The notes: generated from the letters alone by a model not told the origin. Positions 1-10,637 are shown, counted from the first letter of the stretch. The stretch: 64,000 bases of DNA from Brevibacterium epidermidis NBRC 14811 (GCF_001570805.1 NZ_BCSJ01000015.1:523232-587231), one strand, 5' to 3'. Translations and numbers: made by a program.

Positions 1-10
1 CGGTGTCCAC

Positions 11-46
11 GATGTTGCGAGGTTACACACCGGTTCAATCCACAGG
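11..46 (+). repeat. 36-bp degenerate repeat, left copy
   Basis: This stretch matches 45607-45642 at 30 of 36 positions and all six differences are transitions. Read in the same frame, both copies give nearly the same peptide (D-V-x-R-L-x-T-G-x-I-H-R), so the similarity looks like decayed coding sequence shared by two remnants. The parent gene is not recognised. Bases 1-255 otherwise hold nothing I can support. Confidence 0.45.
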
Positions 47-255
47 TGCTACCGAATGCACCTTCCCTACACTACCCGGACGACGCCGCACATTTTGAGG
101 TCGGGTGACTCTGACCCGTTGTCCTTGCCAATCGTAAGGCCGGGGCCAGCAGCGACGAGGATCATGCACGCGATACTACGCACGCGACCAATCGGCATGA
201 TCCCTGCTGTTCCCGATCCCTCATGAGACGGGACGCGCCCGCGTAGGTTGAACCT

Positions 256-483
256 ATGGACGTAGAGGTAGAAGCGACCAGTTTGACTTATTTGGTCCCT
301 CGTCTTGAGGCCCTCCTGACAGCCAGTGATTGCATCGCGTTCCAGCCAGATGGTCATTTGGCTGCGTATGCCGGTATTGCGCCGGTCTGGAACCACGATT
401 CGAAGCAAGTTCCCGTCGTGGGCGAGGAACTAGACCTTGAAGAATGCGTTGTTCAACTTAAAAAGAGTCGCGAGGTGTCATGA
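256..483 (+). pseudogene. Possible IS110-family transposase remnant
   Basis: A 75-codon frame whose middle (residues about 33-43, containing GHLAAYAGIAPV) resembles the Transposase_20 region of IS110/IS1111 transposases, where a similar HLAAYAG(L/I)AP motif is typical. The rest, including the acidic C-terminus, does not match what I know of the family, and a full IS110 transposase is about 400 residues. I infer a decayed fragment joined to unrelated sequence. It overlaps the next small ORF by ATGA. It could instead be a small genuine gene. Confidence 0.3.
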
Positions 484-602
484 CTCTATTTTGGAAAGAC
501 TATTCTGCACGGAAATGGGTGGAGTGGAAGCGGCAAGTTGCGGCGGCGAACTTGATATTCCGAGCTGCGTCATCCGAAGCGACTAGGGTGACCCTATGGT
601 AA
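480..602 (+). CDS. Small ORF of 40 codons, unknown
   Basis: An ATG at 480 overlaps the stop of the preceding frame in an ATGA arrangement. The ORF runs 40 codons to a TAA that overlaps the start of the pentapeptide-repeat gene. The product is basic and rich in Trp (FWKDYS, WVEWKRQ). The tight coupling on both sides is the only argument that it is translated. No family is recognised and it may be chance. Confidence 0.2.
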   Translation: MTLFWKDYSARKWVEWKRQVAAANLIFRAASSEATRVTLW

Positions 603-1255
603 TCGAAGCCCCACGCCCACCGAAGCTCAGCCTCGGCGATCTGGTTCAGGGATTCCTCGGCGATATCGGTTCAGAGGACTTCCTCGAAGGCATGGAGTTC
701 ATCGACCTCAACCTCGCCGAGGCAGACGCCACCCAAGCGACGTTCCTCGACTGCCGATGGTCGAACGTCAACTTCGGCGATGCCGACGCACCGATCGACC
801 TCACCGGAGCCAGGATCTCCGGTACCGAGATCGCGGACTGCCGTGCCGACACCTGGAACATGACCCGTGGAAACCTGTTGCACACCGAGATCTCCGGAAC
901 ACGGATCGGTGCCGGCGTTGTCTATGACAGCGTGTGGGAGAAGGTGCGATTCACCGATTGCCGTATCTCCTACCTCAACCTGCGCGGGGCGAAGCTCACC
1001 GATGTCGAGTTCCGCGACTGCAAGATCGACGAGATCGACCTCGACCGGGCGAAGGTCAGCCGGGTCGCGTTTACGGGCAGCAGTGTCGGCGTCTTCCAGT
1101 GCGAAGGCGCCACCCTCGGCAACGTCGACATCCGGGGATTGGAACCGCACAAGATCTCCGGCGTGCACTCGCTGCGCGGAGCGACCATCGACGACACCCA
1201 GCTCATGCTCTTCGCCGAACTCTTCGCCTCGGAACTCGGCATCACCGTGGAGTGA
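596..1255 (+). CDS. Pentapeptide-repeat protein
   Basis: A 219-residue protein in which units of the A(D/N)LxX type recur from about residue 35 to 200 (for example LNLAEADAT, VNFGDAD, DLTGARI, LNLRGAKL, EIDLDRAKV). This predicts a right-handed quadrilateral beta-helix. Such proteins include DNA-gyrase-protecting mimics such as MfpA/Qnr, but most have no known role and nothing here points to gyrase. There is no signal peptide or membrane segment, so it is probably cytoplasmic. It stands alone; the next gene is convergent. Confidence 0.75.
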   Translation: MVIEAPRPPKLSLGDLVQGFLGDIGSEDFLEGMEFIDLNLAEADATQATFLDCRWSNVNFGDADAPIDLTGARISGTEIADCRADTWNMTRGNLLHTEISGTRIGAGVVYDSVWEKVRFTDCRISYLNLRGAKLTDVEFRDCKIDEIDLDRAKVSRVAFTGSSVGVFQCEGATLGNVDIRGLEPHKISGVHSLRGATIDDTQLMLFAELFASELGITVE

Positions 1256-1274
1256 GGGCCACAAGCCGGTCGAA

Positions 1275-1781
1275 TTAAGAACCGCCGGGCGCCGAGGCGC
1301 GGCGAGCGGTATCGCGCCGGTCGATGGCAGCACCTACTTCCTTGATCGCTGTGCGGATCACTCGTCCATAACCGTCGTCAGGCAATGCTTCGCTGTGTTC
1401 CTCTGCCGCAGAGATGTGCTCCGCCGCGGTATCGAATGATCCCAGCCGTCGGAGATTGTCACCGATATTGAGGTGGAGGCTGGGATAGAAGCCGGCGACC
1501 TGAAGCGACTGGTGATGTGCCTGCGCGCGTTCATCACTGAGCGAAGCAGCGGCGTCGAGAGCTCGAATGTCCCAGATGAGTGCCTCGGCCGGGTGATCAA
1601 AGAGATCGGCGAGATAGTGCGCAAGTGTGCAGCGATGGAAGGGATCGCCGGAGGGGCCGACCTCCTGCCAGAGGTCGACTAGCTGGCGCCGAGCCGTGTC
1701 CACGTCACCTGCTCTCCCGAGTTCGACGGCTCGACCGATCGTCTCCATCGTCGGATCGGGTGCGGCTGGTGTAGAGGTCAT
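1275..1781 (-). CDS. TPR-like helical repeat protein
   Basis: A 168-residue protein of alternating helices with TPR-like spacing: a unit at about 16-35 (AVELGRAGDVDTARRQLVDL) and another at about 106-130 (LNIGDNLRRLGSFDTAAEHI). A small-residue-rich tail follows. Comparable short tetratricopeptide proteins are common in actinobacteria without assigned function, and a role in protein binding is inferred only from the fold. Start chosen at the ATG giving the full N-terminus. The MerR-clamp gene upstream on the same strand ends 22 bp away, so the two may be co-transcribed. Confidence 0.6.
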   Translation of the reverse strand: MTSTPAAPDPTMETIGRAVELGRAGDVDTARRQLVDLWQEVGPSGDPFHRCTLAHYLADLFDHPAEALIWDIRALDAAASLSDERAQAHHQSLQVAGFYPSLHLNIGDNLRRLGSFDTAAEHISAAEEHSEALPDDGYGRVIRTAIKEVGAAIDRRDTARRASAPGGS

Positions 1782-1802
1782 GGTGGTCTGCTCCTGTCTG
1801 TA

Positions 1803-2894
1803 TCAGTGGGCGGGTGCCTGGCACGGCATGATGACGGTGGTGAAGTCTCCGTCATCAGCTGAGCGCAGGATGACGGGTTGATCCGACGCAGAGACGTCGA
1901 GGATGAGATCGTTTCCGAGCGCATTGGTCATAGCCGGATGCAGTGTCGTGAGTTCGAACCACAGAGTGATCTCAGAGTCATCACCCGTGCCTTCGAGATC
2001 GGGGACGTCATCAGGAGCCAGAACCTGTATCCCACTCGAGGTGAGTCGCAAACCGAGCTTTTCCAGCGGCCTCTGTTCCATCGTCCCCAACAGCTGCCTG
2101 CGGTCGACCATGCAGTGGTGGACTGCTGTCGGTAGGGACTCGAAGAAGTCGTGGGTATCCGGAAATGGCTCATCGATCAATGGGCACTGGTGCACGGTGC
2201 CGTCTTCAAGCACGAGGTGCAGGAAACTTTCGTGAGCCGCGAGAGTCACTGTCGGGCTTCTGCGGACCATCGAAACGGTGTTCCGAAGAGCATCGCCGGA
2301 CACGGTGCCTGCCCACGTCGTACCTGCAGACCGGCTCGGCACCAGGGTACGACTGGCGAAGCGGTAACGGTCCGTCGCCGCCAATGCGAGTGCGTCCGGT
2401 TCGACGCAGAGGCGAACCCCGTTGAGAACGGGGAAGCTGGGATCGTCGGTGGTAGTGGCCAGAAGCTGGTCGACTGCTGCGGCAAAGATGGGCCCGGGGA
2501 GAGCGCACAACGATGCCGAAGACTTCGATTGCAAAGACTGGGTGAGGCGTGCGGCCACGTGGTGTAATCGCGCGTTTTCAGCCGACACCCTGCGCATATG
2601 GTCATTCAGGAGCCGCAGCGATTCCGCAGAATCGGACGCAGTTTCGGCCGTGAAGAACCGAGAGACATCGGGCAGCGGCATTCCGAGCTCGCGAAGCTCC
2701 CGCAGTCTCTCGGCCGTGTGTATCTGTTCCTCACTGTAGAAGCGATATCCGGTCTGGGCGTCGACGTGGTCAGGGCGGAGGATGCCGGCATCGTCGTAGA
2801 ATCGCAGCGCGCTCGCCGTCAGACCCACTATTCGGGCGAAGGCGCCGATCGGCATCAAGTCAGAATCAGTCACTCGCACATTGTCCGGTCTCAA
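1803..2894 (-). CDS. MerR-family regulator fused to a beta-sliding-clamp-like domain
   Basis: A 363-residue protein with two parts. Residues about 14-82 are a MerR winged HTH (PIGAFARIVGLTASALRFYDDAGIL, then GYRFYSEEQ), followed by a helix typical of MerR dimerisation. Residues about 130-363 resemble DnaN, the DNA polymerase III beta clamp: PVLNGVRL...LALAATDRYR is close to the clamp signature PVLsGV...LtLaATDryrLA, and the C-terminus ends near a clamp-like ILRSADDGDFTTVIMP. MerR proteins normally carry a small ligand-binding domain, so the clamp-like part may serve as sensor or oligomeriser; that is inference. Length fits MerR plus about two of the three clamp subdomains. Confidence 0.75.
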   Translation of the reverse strand: MRPDNVRVTDSDLMPIGAFARIVGLTASALRFYDDAGILRPDHVDAQTGYRFYSEEQIHTAERLRELRELGMPLPDVSRFFTAETASDSAESLRLLNDHMRRVSAENARLHHVAARLTQSLQSKSSASLCALPGPIFAAAVDQLLATTTDDPSFPVLNGVRLCVEPDALALAATDRYRFASRTLVPSRSAGTTWAGTVSGDALRNTVSMVRRSPTVTLAAHESFLHLVLEDGTVHQCPLIDEPFPDTHDFFESLPTAVHHCMVDRRQLLGTMEQRPLEKLGLRLTSSGIQVLAPDDVPDLEGTGDDSEITLWFELTTLHPAMTNALGNDLILDVSASDQPVILRSADDGDFTTVIMPCQAPAH

Positions 2895-2916
2895 CCGACT
2901 TGAAGGTCAACCCCTG

Positions 2917-3330
2917 TCATTCGTCGTCCAACCCCTCCGGGCTGTCCGGGGGAGTGAAATAGGTTCTGCGCAGGTAGATCAACGCAGCGACACAGATCGC
3001 CGCTGCCACGACCGCGGTGACGGCCACGTCGACGAGGTCTGCTCCGCCGACCAACAGCGACGGCAGAACGAAGCCGCCCACCAACGAGCACAGCAATACG
3101 ACTCCCAGCGGAACGCTGCCGATGAAGCTTCTGACCTCGAGCCTGACACTTCGCGCCCGAAACACAGCCCAGACCACCATCGCCGAAGCGGCCGCCACCA
3201 CGAATATCACCCAGAGCAGTGAATTGATCGGTCGATCCCGGAGGACGGCTTTGGCGATCTCGCCGAGAGATCCCCACGCACAGAGCGTGGAGATCCCCAG
3301 CAGAATCGTGAAGATCCGTGACCGCAGCAA
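2917..3330 (-). CDS. Small integral membrane protein, unknown
   Basis: A 137-residue protein with four predicted membrane segments at about residues 7-27, 37-57, 72-92 and 100-120, separated by short charged loops (LRDRP, RARSVRLEVR), and an acidic C-terminal tail. No catalytic or transport signature is visible and the family is not recognised. It lies on the same strand as the genes on both sides, 40 bp downstream of the acetolactate-synthase-like gene. Confidence 0.55.
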   Translation of the reverse strand: MLRSRIFTILLGISTLCAWGSLGEIAKAVLRDRPINSLLWVIFVVAAASAMVVWAVFRARSVRLEVRSFIGSVPLGVVLLCSLVGGFVLPSLLVGGADLVDVAVTAVVAAAICVAALIYLRRTYFTPPDSPEGLDDE

Positions 3331-3370
3331 TCGACCAGCTACCCGATCAGGGCCGGATGGGCTGAGTGCC

Positions 3371-5002
3371 TCACCGCTTCCCCAACTCGTCGATGAGCAC
3401 GCGCTTGTTCTCCGAGTAGTCGACGGGCACTACTACGACGTGCACACCGCCGGCCTCGAACGCATTCTCCAGCGCGTCGCTGATGCTGTCGACATCCTCG
3501 ACGCGGGTGCCGGTGGCCCCATACGACTCCGCGTACTTCACGAAATCAGGGTTGCCGTAAGTCAGACCGTAGTCGGGGAATCCGTCCGCAGCCTGCTTCC
3601 ACCGGATCATGCCGTAGGCGTTGTCCTCGAGGATGACGACAACAAGATCGAGACCCAAACGCACAGCGGTCTCCAGCTCCTGGCTGTTCATCATGAACCC
3701 ACCGTCGCCGACCACGGCCATGACCCGACGCTCCGGGTAGGTCAGCTTCGCCCCGATCGCCGACGGCAGCCCGGCGCCCATCGTCGCGAGAGCATTGTCG
3801 AGCAGCAGGGTGTTCGCCCGGGTCGTGCGGTAGTTGCGGGCGAACCAGATCTTGTACATTCCGTTGTCGAGGGTCACGATCCCATCGGTCGGCACGACGT
3901 CGCGGACCTCCTGGACGATGCGCTGCGGGATGAACCGATCTTCGTCGGCTCCCTCGTGGATCTTGATGAGGATCTCATCACGCATCGGAAGGAGCGCCTC
4001 GGCGGTGGGCACGGGACCGCCGAGTACCTCGGCGAGCTTGTCCAGGGACGGACCCAGGTCACCGATGACCTCGAACTGCGGGAAATACACCTGCTCGACG
4101 ATGGCGGGACGGTACCCGATGTGCACGACGGTCGGCCCGGTCTCATCCATCGTGAACGGCGGCTTCTCCGTCGTATCGTGACCGATGGTGACGATGACAT
4201 CGGCCGCATCGATCGCGTCGTGGACGTAGTCACCGGACGTCAGCGCCGCCGTGCCCATGTACAGATCCGACGCGCCCGTCACCGACCCCTTGCCCATCTG
4301 CGTGGTGACGTAGGGGATGCGCATCTCAGCGACGAAACGCGACAGCGCCTCACTGCACGAGGCCCGGGAAGCATCCGCACCGAGCATGAGCAGCGGGTTC
4401 TTCGCCTCCTTGATGACGTTCGCGGCGTTCGCGATCGCCGTATCCCCGGCGACGGGCCGACCGTTCGTATGCGGTTCGACGAGCTCGAACCCGTCGACCG
4501 GCATCCCCGCGATGTCCTCGGGCAGTTCGAGGTGCACTGGTCCCGGACGCTCGGCCTGAGCGGCGCGGAACGCCTCACGGACTATCGTCGGAATCATCGC
4601 CGCCGAGGTGATCTGCTTGCTCACCTTCGTCAGCGGGTCCATCGTCGCCACCGTATTGACCATCTGGAACGCCGCCTGCTCGGCCGTGCGAATGCCCTTC
4701 TGCCCGGTGATCATGATGACCGGCATCCCGCCGAGGTGGGCGTACGCAGCCCCGGTCGCCAGGTTGAGCGCGCCCGGCCCCAAGGTCGTCAGCACCACCC
4801 CGGGCTTACCCGTCAACCGCCCGTAGGTCGCGGCCATGAACGCGGCCGCCTGCTCGTGGCGGGTGAGGATGAGTTCGATCGAAGAGGTCCGCAGCGAGTC
4901 GACGAAGTCGAGGTTCTCCTCACCGGGAATGCCGAAGATCCGCTCGACGCCCTCGTTTTCCAGCGCTTTGACCATGACATCTGATGCACGTTGTGTCGTC
5001 AT
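3371..5002 (-). CDS. Acetolactate-synthase-like ThDP enzyme
   Basis: A 543-residue thiamine-diphosphate enzyme of the POX/ALS family, which condenses two pyruvates to acetolactate. The N-terminal PYR domain has the active-site Glu in TRHEQAAAFMA (about residue 50). A central FAD-type domain follows, then a PP domain with the ThDP motif GDGGFMMNSQELETA ending in DNAYGM (about 430-465). The arrangement, without a regulatory-subunit gene beside it, resembles catabolic AlsS-type enzymes or biosynthetic-like paralogues rather than an ilvBN operon. Substrate is therefore assigned with caution; other ThDP lyases are possible. It is divergent from pheS across about 180 bp. Confidence 0.8.
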   Translation of the reverse strand: MTTQRASDVMVKALENEGVERIFGIPGEENLDFVDSLRTSSIELILTRHEQAAAFMAATYGRLTGKPGVVLTTLGPGALNLATGAAYAHLGGMPVIMITGQKGIRTAEQAAFQMVNTVATMDPLTKVSKQITSAAMIPTIVREAFRAAQAERPGPVHLELPEDIAGMPVDGFELVEPHTNGRPVAGDTAIANAANVIKEAKNPLLMLGADASRASCSEALSRFVAEMRIPYVTTQMGKGSVTGASDLYMGTAALTSGDYVHDAIDAADVIVTIGHDTTEKPPFTMDETGPTVVHIGYRPAIVEQVYFPQFEVIGDLGPSLDKLAEVLGGPVPTAEALLPMRDEILIKIHEGADEDRFIPQRIVQEVRDVVPTDGIVTLDNGMYKIWFARNYRTTRANTLLLDNALATMGAGLPSAIGAKLTYPERRVMAVVGDGGFMMNSQELETAVRLGLDLVVVILEDNAYGMIRWKQAADGFPDYGLTYGNPDFVKYAESYGATGTRVEDVDSISDALENAFEAGGVHVVVVPVDYSENKRVLIDELGKR

Positions 5003-5119
5003 GTGCCCGACCCTACGCTTTTCTCCGCTCAGTCCCTATGACCGGTCCCACACCTCCATCACCGAGGTGGACCACCCACCCAGCGGACCCGACCAGGGCC
5101 CTGCCGGGGGAGACGATAG

Positions 5120-6226
<1,107 letters not shown>

Positions 6227-6227
6227 T

Positions 6228-8813
6228 ATGCGCGTCCCACTGAACTGGCTGGCCGACTATGTCGATCTCCCAGCCGAGACCGACCCCCATACCCTCGCCG
6301 CCGAATTCGCGTCCATCGGACTCGAGGAAGAGGACTTCTTCGGACCCGAGATCACCGGCCCCCTCGTCGTCGGCCGCGTGCTCGAACTCGTCAAAGAAGA
6401 GCACTCGAACGGCAAGACCGTCAACTGGTGCCGCGTCGACGTCGGCCCCGAACACAACGAAGCCCAGGATGATCCGAAGGACCCGCAGCCCGGCGAGGAA
6501 CGTCCCAGCCGCGGCATCATCTGCGGTGCGCACAACTTCGCGCCCGGCGACCTCATCGTCGCCTGCCTGCCCGGAGCCGTCCTGCCCGGTGACTTCGCCA
6601 TCGCCGCACGGAAGACCTACGGTCACAAGTCCGATGGCATGATCTGCTCGGCCAAGGAGCTCGGCCTCGGCGAGGATCACTCCGGCATCATCGTCCTGTC
6701 CGACCTCGGCCTGACCGGTGAGCCCGGCGATGACGCGATCGCGTTGCTCGGCCTCGACCAGGTCATCCTCGACGTCAACGTCACCCCCGACCGCGGCTAC
6801 CAGCTGTCGATGCGCGGCATCGCCCGCGAATACGCGCAGATGAAGGGCCAGACCTTCACCGATATCGGATCCGCCGAGGTGGCTCCCACCAGTGCGGCCA
6901 CCGACGATGGCTACCCGGTATCGGTTGAGGACAACAACCCCATCAACGAGGTGGCCGGCTGTGACCAGTTCACTGCCCTCCAGGTCACCGGTCTTGATCC
7001 TCAGGCGAAGACTCCGTTCTGGATGCAGCGTCGCCTGCAGCAGGCGGGAATGCGTCCGATCAGCCTGACCGTGGACGTCACGAACTACGTCATGCTCGAA
7101 CTCGGCCAGCCTCTGCACGCCTACGACACTTCGCTGCTCGGTGACGAAATCGTCGTCCGCCGTGCGAGTGGAGGCGAGAAGTTCACGACTCTGGACGATG
7201 TCGAGCGCAAACTCGATCCCGAGGACCTGCTCATCACCGACCGCGGGGGCGGCCCCAGCGGCAAGGGTGGGAAGATCATCGGACTGGCCGGCGTCATGGG
7301 CGGCGCCGATGTCGAGGTCAACGACCAGACGACCGACGTCGTCATCGAGGCCGCACACTTCGACCCGATCTCGATCGCTCGCACCTCGCGTCGCCACAAG
7401 CTGTCCTCGGAGGCCTCGCGTCGCTTCGAACGCGGAGTCGACCCGAAGCTCGCCCCTGTGGCGGCTCGTCGCTGCGCGGATCTGCTCGTCGAACTCGGCG
7501 GCGGCACGCTCAGCCCGGCGACCACGCAGGTCGGTCAGGCTCCCGAGCCGACCATTCTCGACCTCAAGGTCGCCCGTGTCGCTTCCTTGGTCGGTGTCGA
7601 TTACACCGTCGCCGAGGTGACCTCACTGCTCGAGGGCATCGGCGCAACCGTGTCGACTAAGGACGATGAGACCGTGTCCGTGACCGTGCCCAGCTGGCGC
7701 ACGGACATCACCGACGACGTCGACCTCATCGAGGAAGTCGCCCGCACCGGCGGCTATGACCGGATTCCGTCCGTTCAGCCCGCCGCTCGGGCAGGCAACG
7801 GACTGACTGTCGCGCAGAAGACGCGTCGCCGTGTCTCGAACCTGTTGGCTGCTGATGGGTTCACCGAGGTGCTGTCGTACCCGTTCACAAACGACAAGCG
7901 GGACGATCAGCTGCGGCTCGAGGCCGATGATGTGCGCCGCAAGCACGTGCGCCTGGCCAACCCGATGTCCGAAGACCTACCGCTCATGCGCACCAACCTG
8001 CTCTCGACGCTGGTCGACCTCGTCGTTCGCAACCAGGGCCGCGGGGCGAAGGATGTCGCGCTCTTCGAGGCGGGACTGGTGTCCACCTCGGCGGGCCTGC
8101 CTGAGGGTCCCGGACCGCGTCACCTGCCCGGATATCACCCCACCGAGGTGGAACTCGAGAAGATCTACGCTTCGGTGCCGCACCAGCCCTACCACTACGC
8201 GGGCATCATCTCCGGCAATGCGGAGCTTCCCGGAGTCTGGGGCAAGGGGCGCAAGGCCGAGGCCACCGACGTCATCGATACCGTGCGCCGGATCGCTGCG
8301 GTCAATGGCCTCGAGGTCACCGTCGAGGCCGACCAGATCGCTCCGTGGCATCCGGGCCGTGCGGCGAAGTTTGTCCTCGCCGACGGTCAGGTGCTCGGCC
8401 ATGCAGGTGAGCTGCACCCGAAGGTGTGCGAGAACCTCGGCCTGCCGGCTCGGACCGTCGCCTTCGAGATCGACCTCGATGCACTGCTGGCCCAAGACGA
8501 CCTGCGAGCCTGGGACGGTGCGCTGTCGACCTATCCGGTGTCGCGTCAGGATGTGGCGCTCATCGTCGATGCCGAGCTGCCGACTCAGACTCTGGCCGCG
8601 ACGCTGCGCGAAGGTGCGGGGGAGGAGCTCGAACTGCTAGAGACCTTCGACCTCTACACCGGCGACCAGCTGCCCGAGGGCAAGAAGTCGCTGGCGTTCC
8701 GCCTGACCTTCCGCGCCCCAGATCGCACGCTCAAGGCCGATGAGGCCTCGGCGATGCGTGAGGCGGCAACGAAGTTGGCCGCCGAACGTCACGGCGCCGA
8801 AGTCCGCAGCTGA
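6228..8813 (+). CDS. pheT: Phenylalanine--tRNA ligase beta subunit
   Basis: Beta subunit (861 residues) of PheRS, responsible for editing mischarged Tyr-tRNA-Phe and for tRNA binding. Domain order is canonical: an EMAP/tRNA-binding domain near the N-terminus (GPLVVGRVLEL... about 43-160), B3/B4 editing domain (RPISLTVDVTNYVMLELGQPLHAYD, about 265-290), B5 domain (about 420-490), catalytic-like core, and a C-terminal FDX-ACB anticodon-binding domain (YPVSRQDVALIV... to the end). The free-standing ligase at 18881 carries a related FDX-ACB domain. In many actinobacteria argC would follow; here it is 40 kb away. Confidence 0.97.
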   Translation: MRVPLNWLADYVDLPAETDPHTLAAEFASIGLEEEDFFGPEITGPLVVGRVLELVKEEHSNGKTVNWCRVDVGPEHNEAQDDPKDPQPGEERPSRGIICGAHNFAPGDLIVACLPGAVLPGDFAIAARKTYGHKSDGMICSAKELGLGEDHSGIIVLSDLGLTGEPGDDAIALLGLDQVILDVNVTPDRGYQLSMRGIAREYAQMKGQTFTDIGSAEVAPTSAATDDGYPVSVEDNNPINEVAGCDQFTALQVTGLDPQAKTPFWMQRRLQQAGMRPISLTVDVTNYVMLELGQPLHAYDTSLLGDEIVVRRASGGEKFTTLDDVERKLDPEDLLITDRGGGPSGKGGKIIGLAGVMGGADVEVNDQTTDVVIEAAHFDPISIARTSRRHKLSSEASRRFERGVDPKLAPVAARRCADLLVELGGGTLSPATTQVGQAPEPTILDLKVARVASLVGVDYTVAEVTSLLEGIGATVSTKDDETVSVTVPSWRTDITDDVDLIEEVARTGGYDRIPSVQPAARAGNGLTVAQKTRRRVSNLLAADGFTEVLSYPFTNDKRDDQLRLEADDVRRKHVRLANPMSEDLPLMRTNLLSTLVDLVVRNQGRGAKDVALFEAGLVSTSAGLPEGPGPRHLPGYHPTEVELEKIYASVPHQPYHYAGIISGNAELPGVWGKGRKAEATDVIDTVRRIAAVNGLEVTVEADQIAPWHPGRAAKFVLADGQVLGHAGELHPKVCENLGLPARTVAFEIDLDALLAQDDLRAWDGALSTYPVSRQDVALIVDAELPTQTLAATLREGAGEELELLETFDLYTGDQLPEGKKSLAFRLTFRAPDRTLKADEASAMREAATKLAAERHGAEVRS

Positions 8814-8933
8814 GAACAGTGCGTCACAGAGCCCGGTCAACCGTTAGAGTGGTTCGACCGGGCTCTACCGTACCCGCACCGCGCACTACTACAATCGACC
8901 ACCCGAAACCGACCATCGCTGAGGAGCCCTGAT

Positions 8934-9815
8934 ATGTCCGAGAAGCTGCCCTACGGAACCACCATGCCCACCGGCGAGAACGCACCCGAGGCAACCGCAG
9001 TCCCGGCGGAGACGATCGCACTCATCACCGGCGGTGCCCGCGGAATCGGCCGCCACTTGTCGGAGGCGTTCGCGACGGCCGGGTATCACGTGATCGTCAC
9101 GGCCACCTCGGCGAGCAGCGCTGAAGACGCGGCCGACGAGATCGGCAAGGCGACCGGGGGAGCGGTCACCGGGGTCGGACTGCGCACCGACGATATCGCC
9201 GCGGTGAAGGCTCTGCGTGAGTCCGTGACCGCTCTCGAGGCAGAGGCCGGCCGGCGACTGCAGGTGCTCATCAACAATGCCGGTCGCATCGAGTCGACCG
9301 AGGGCTCGCTGTGGGACGCCGATCCGGAGAGCCTCAAAGGCGTCGTCGACGCGAACGTCACCGGGGTTGCGCTCATGATCAATGCGTTCGCGCCTGTGCT
9401 GATCACGAACGCCGAGGCGGCCAGCCGTCCCAGCCGGATCATCGACCTCAACTCGGGGTCGGGGGCGCAGGGGACACCCGCCTACGCCGTGTACTCGGCG
9501 TCGAAGGCGTCGCTGTTCCGTCTCGCCGATTCGGTCGTCCATTTCGGTCACGAGAAGGGACTGCGCATCTTCGAAATGGCTCCCGGCGTCGTCGAGACCG
9601 CAATGACGAAGTCGATGCCCGTTCACGATTTCCGCACCGGTGATGACTGGACCTCACCTGAGCAGGTGACTGGTCTCGCGTTGGCCTTGGCCTCGGGGAC
9701 GCTGGATGCTTACACCGGAAGGTATGTCCGTGCGGGTAAGGATTCGGAGGAGTCGCTCATCGCCGAGGCGGCTGGCGGATTGTCGGATTCGACCCGTCGA
9801 CTCGTGCTGGGCTGA
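8934..9815 (+). CDS. Short-chain dehydrogenase/reductase
   Basis: A 293-residue classical SDR. The cofactor motif is TGGARGIG (about residues 31-38), the structural NNAG motif follows at about 111, and the catalytic triad is Ser in LNSGSGAQG plus YSASK (Tyr and Lys about residues 185-189). The C-terminus has the usual PGVVETAM. It oxidises or reduces an alcohol/carbonyl with NAD(P)(H); the substrate cannot be read. The start is the ATG after GAGGAG (8920-8925). It is probably transcribed separately from pheST, 120 bp away. Confidence 0.85.
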   Translation: MSEKLPYGTTMPTGENAPEATAVPAETIALITGGARGIGRHLSEAFATAGYHVIVTATSASSAEDAADEIGKATGGAVTGVGLRTDDIAAVKALRESVTALEAEAGRRLQVLINNAGRIESTEGSLWDADPESLKGVVDANVTGVALMINAFAPVLITNAEAASRPSRIIDLNSGSGAQGTPAYAVYSASKASLFRLADSVVHFGHEKGLRIFEMAPGVVETAMTKSMPVHDFRTGDDWTSPEQVTGLALALASGTLDAYTGRYVRAGKDSEESLIAEAAGGLSDSTRRLVLG

Positions 9816-10142
9816 AGATGGCCAAAAGAACCGAGGCAGAATGAAGATCTGTACAGTAACACCGCGACGATTCGAACGCGCATCCGTCTCCTCGAAATGA
9901 TGCGTGAATTATTCTATCCACGATCACGAGATTCGCTACCTTGGGCTGTAAATGTTTCGCACAGATTCGCGGAACCAGAAGCAGCTGGAGTTACTAGATT
10001 TGAGCCGGATCCGGACGTCGAAGGAGGTTGTGTAGACACAAGTTGCCAACGCAGCGATGGCGACGCTGGAGGCGAGGCTGACCACTCTGATGCGTCTACC
10101 CGGCAATCGATCGCACGTCCATGCAAGTACTAGTATAGTTCC
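9816..10142. other. Gene-poor stretch, lower GC
   Basis: No gene supported. Short frames exist on both strands but none has a family match or a convincing start. Base composition falls compared with the SDR gene, marking the start of the mosaic region. A CTAGTA-rich stretch (10127-10139) lies just ahead of the GNAT gene and may hold its promoter. Confidence 0.5.
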
Positions 10143-10637
10143 ATGCATATTCGTCATGCTGAAATCGCGGACGCAGAAGAGTTGGCTTGCCTCCTGAACA
10201 GCGTCATTGCCGAAGGTGGAAAAACCGCGATCGATACACCTTTGACAGGCTCGGAGTTCGCGGCTTGGTTCATTACCGGGCCTCACTGCATATGTTGTAT
10301 CGTGGCGGAGGCTGATAGCGGAATCCTGGGTTTCCAGTCCCTAGAACGCTTTCACGACGACTTGCCACAGGATATGGCGGACATTGCCACATTTGTCACT
10401 GACCGCGTGAGAGGCTCGGGTATTGGCCGTGGCTTGTCACAGGCTACTTCGGCCATCGCAGAGGAAGCCGGTGTACAGCATGTCCGAGCCGTGATCCAAA
10501 GGTCGAATGAGGACGCCATCGCCTACTACCGCTCGGTCGGATTCGAGGGTGATGATGCGTCTAGTAGTACGAAAGGCTCAGTTACCCTGATACGATCTAC
10601 GCCATGTGTGGGTGATGCCAGAAATGCTATGCCTTAG
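10143..10637 (+). CDS. GNAT-family N-acetyltransferase
   Basis: A 164-residue GNAT fold. The acetyl-CoA pyrophosphate loop is visible as VRGSGIGRGLSQA (about residues 96-108, matching R/Q-x-x-G-x-G/A), and the C-terminal strand-helix motif is NEDAIAYYRSVGFEG. The N-terminus (IRHAEIADAEELACLLN) is typical of the family. The acceptor substrate is not predictable. GC content is lower than in the backbone genes, which suits acquired sequence. Confidence 0.8.
   Translation: MHIRHAEIADAEELACLLNSVIAEGGKTAIDTPLTGSEFAAWFITGPHCICCIVAEADSGILGFQSLERFHDDLPQDMADIATFVTDRVRGSGIGRGLSQATSAIAEEAGVQHVRAVIQRSNEDAIAYYRSVGFEGDDASSSTKGSVTLIRSTPCVGDARNAMP

Noticed and set aside
3017..4984. 655-codon plus-strand ORF
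   Set aside because: Antisense to the acetolactate-synthase-like gene; composition (Arg/His/Asp-rich) is typical of a GC-rich shadow frame.
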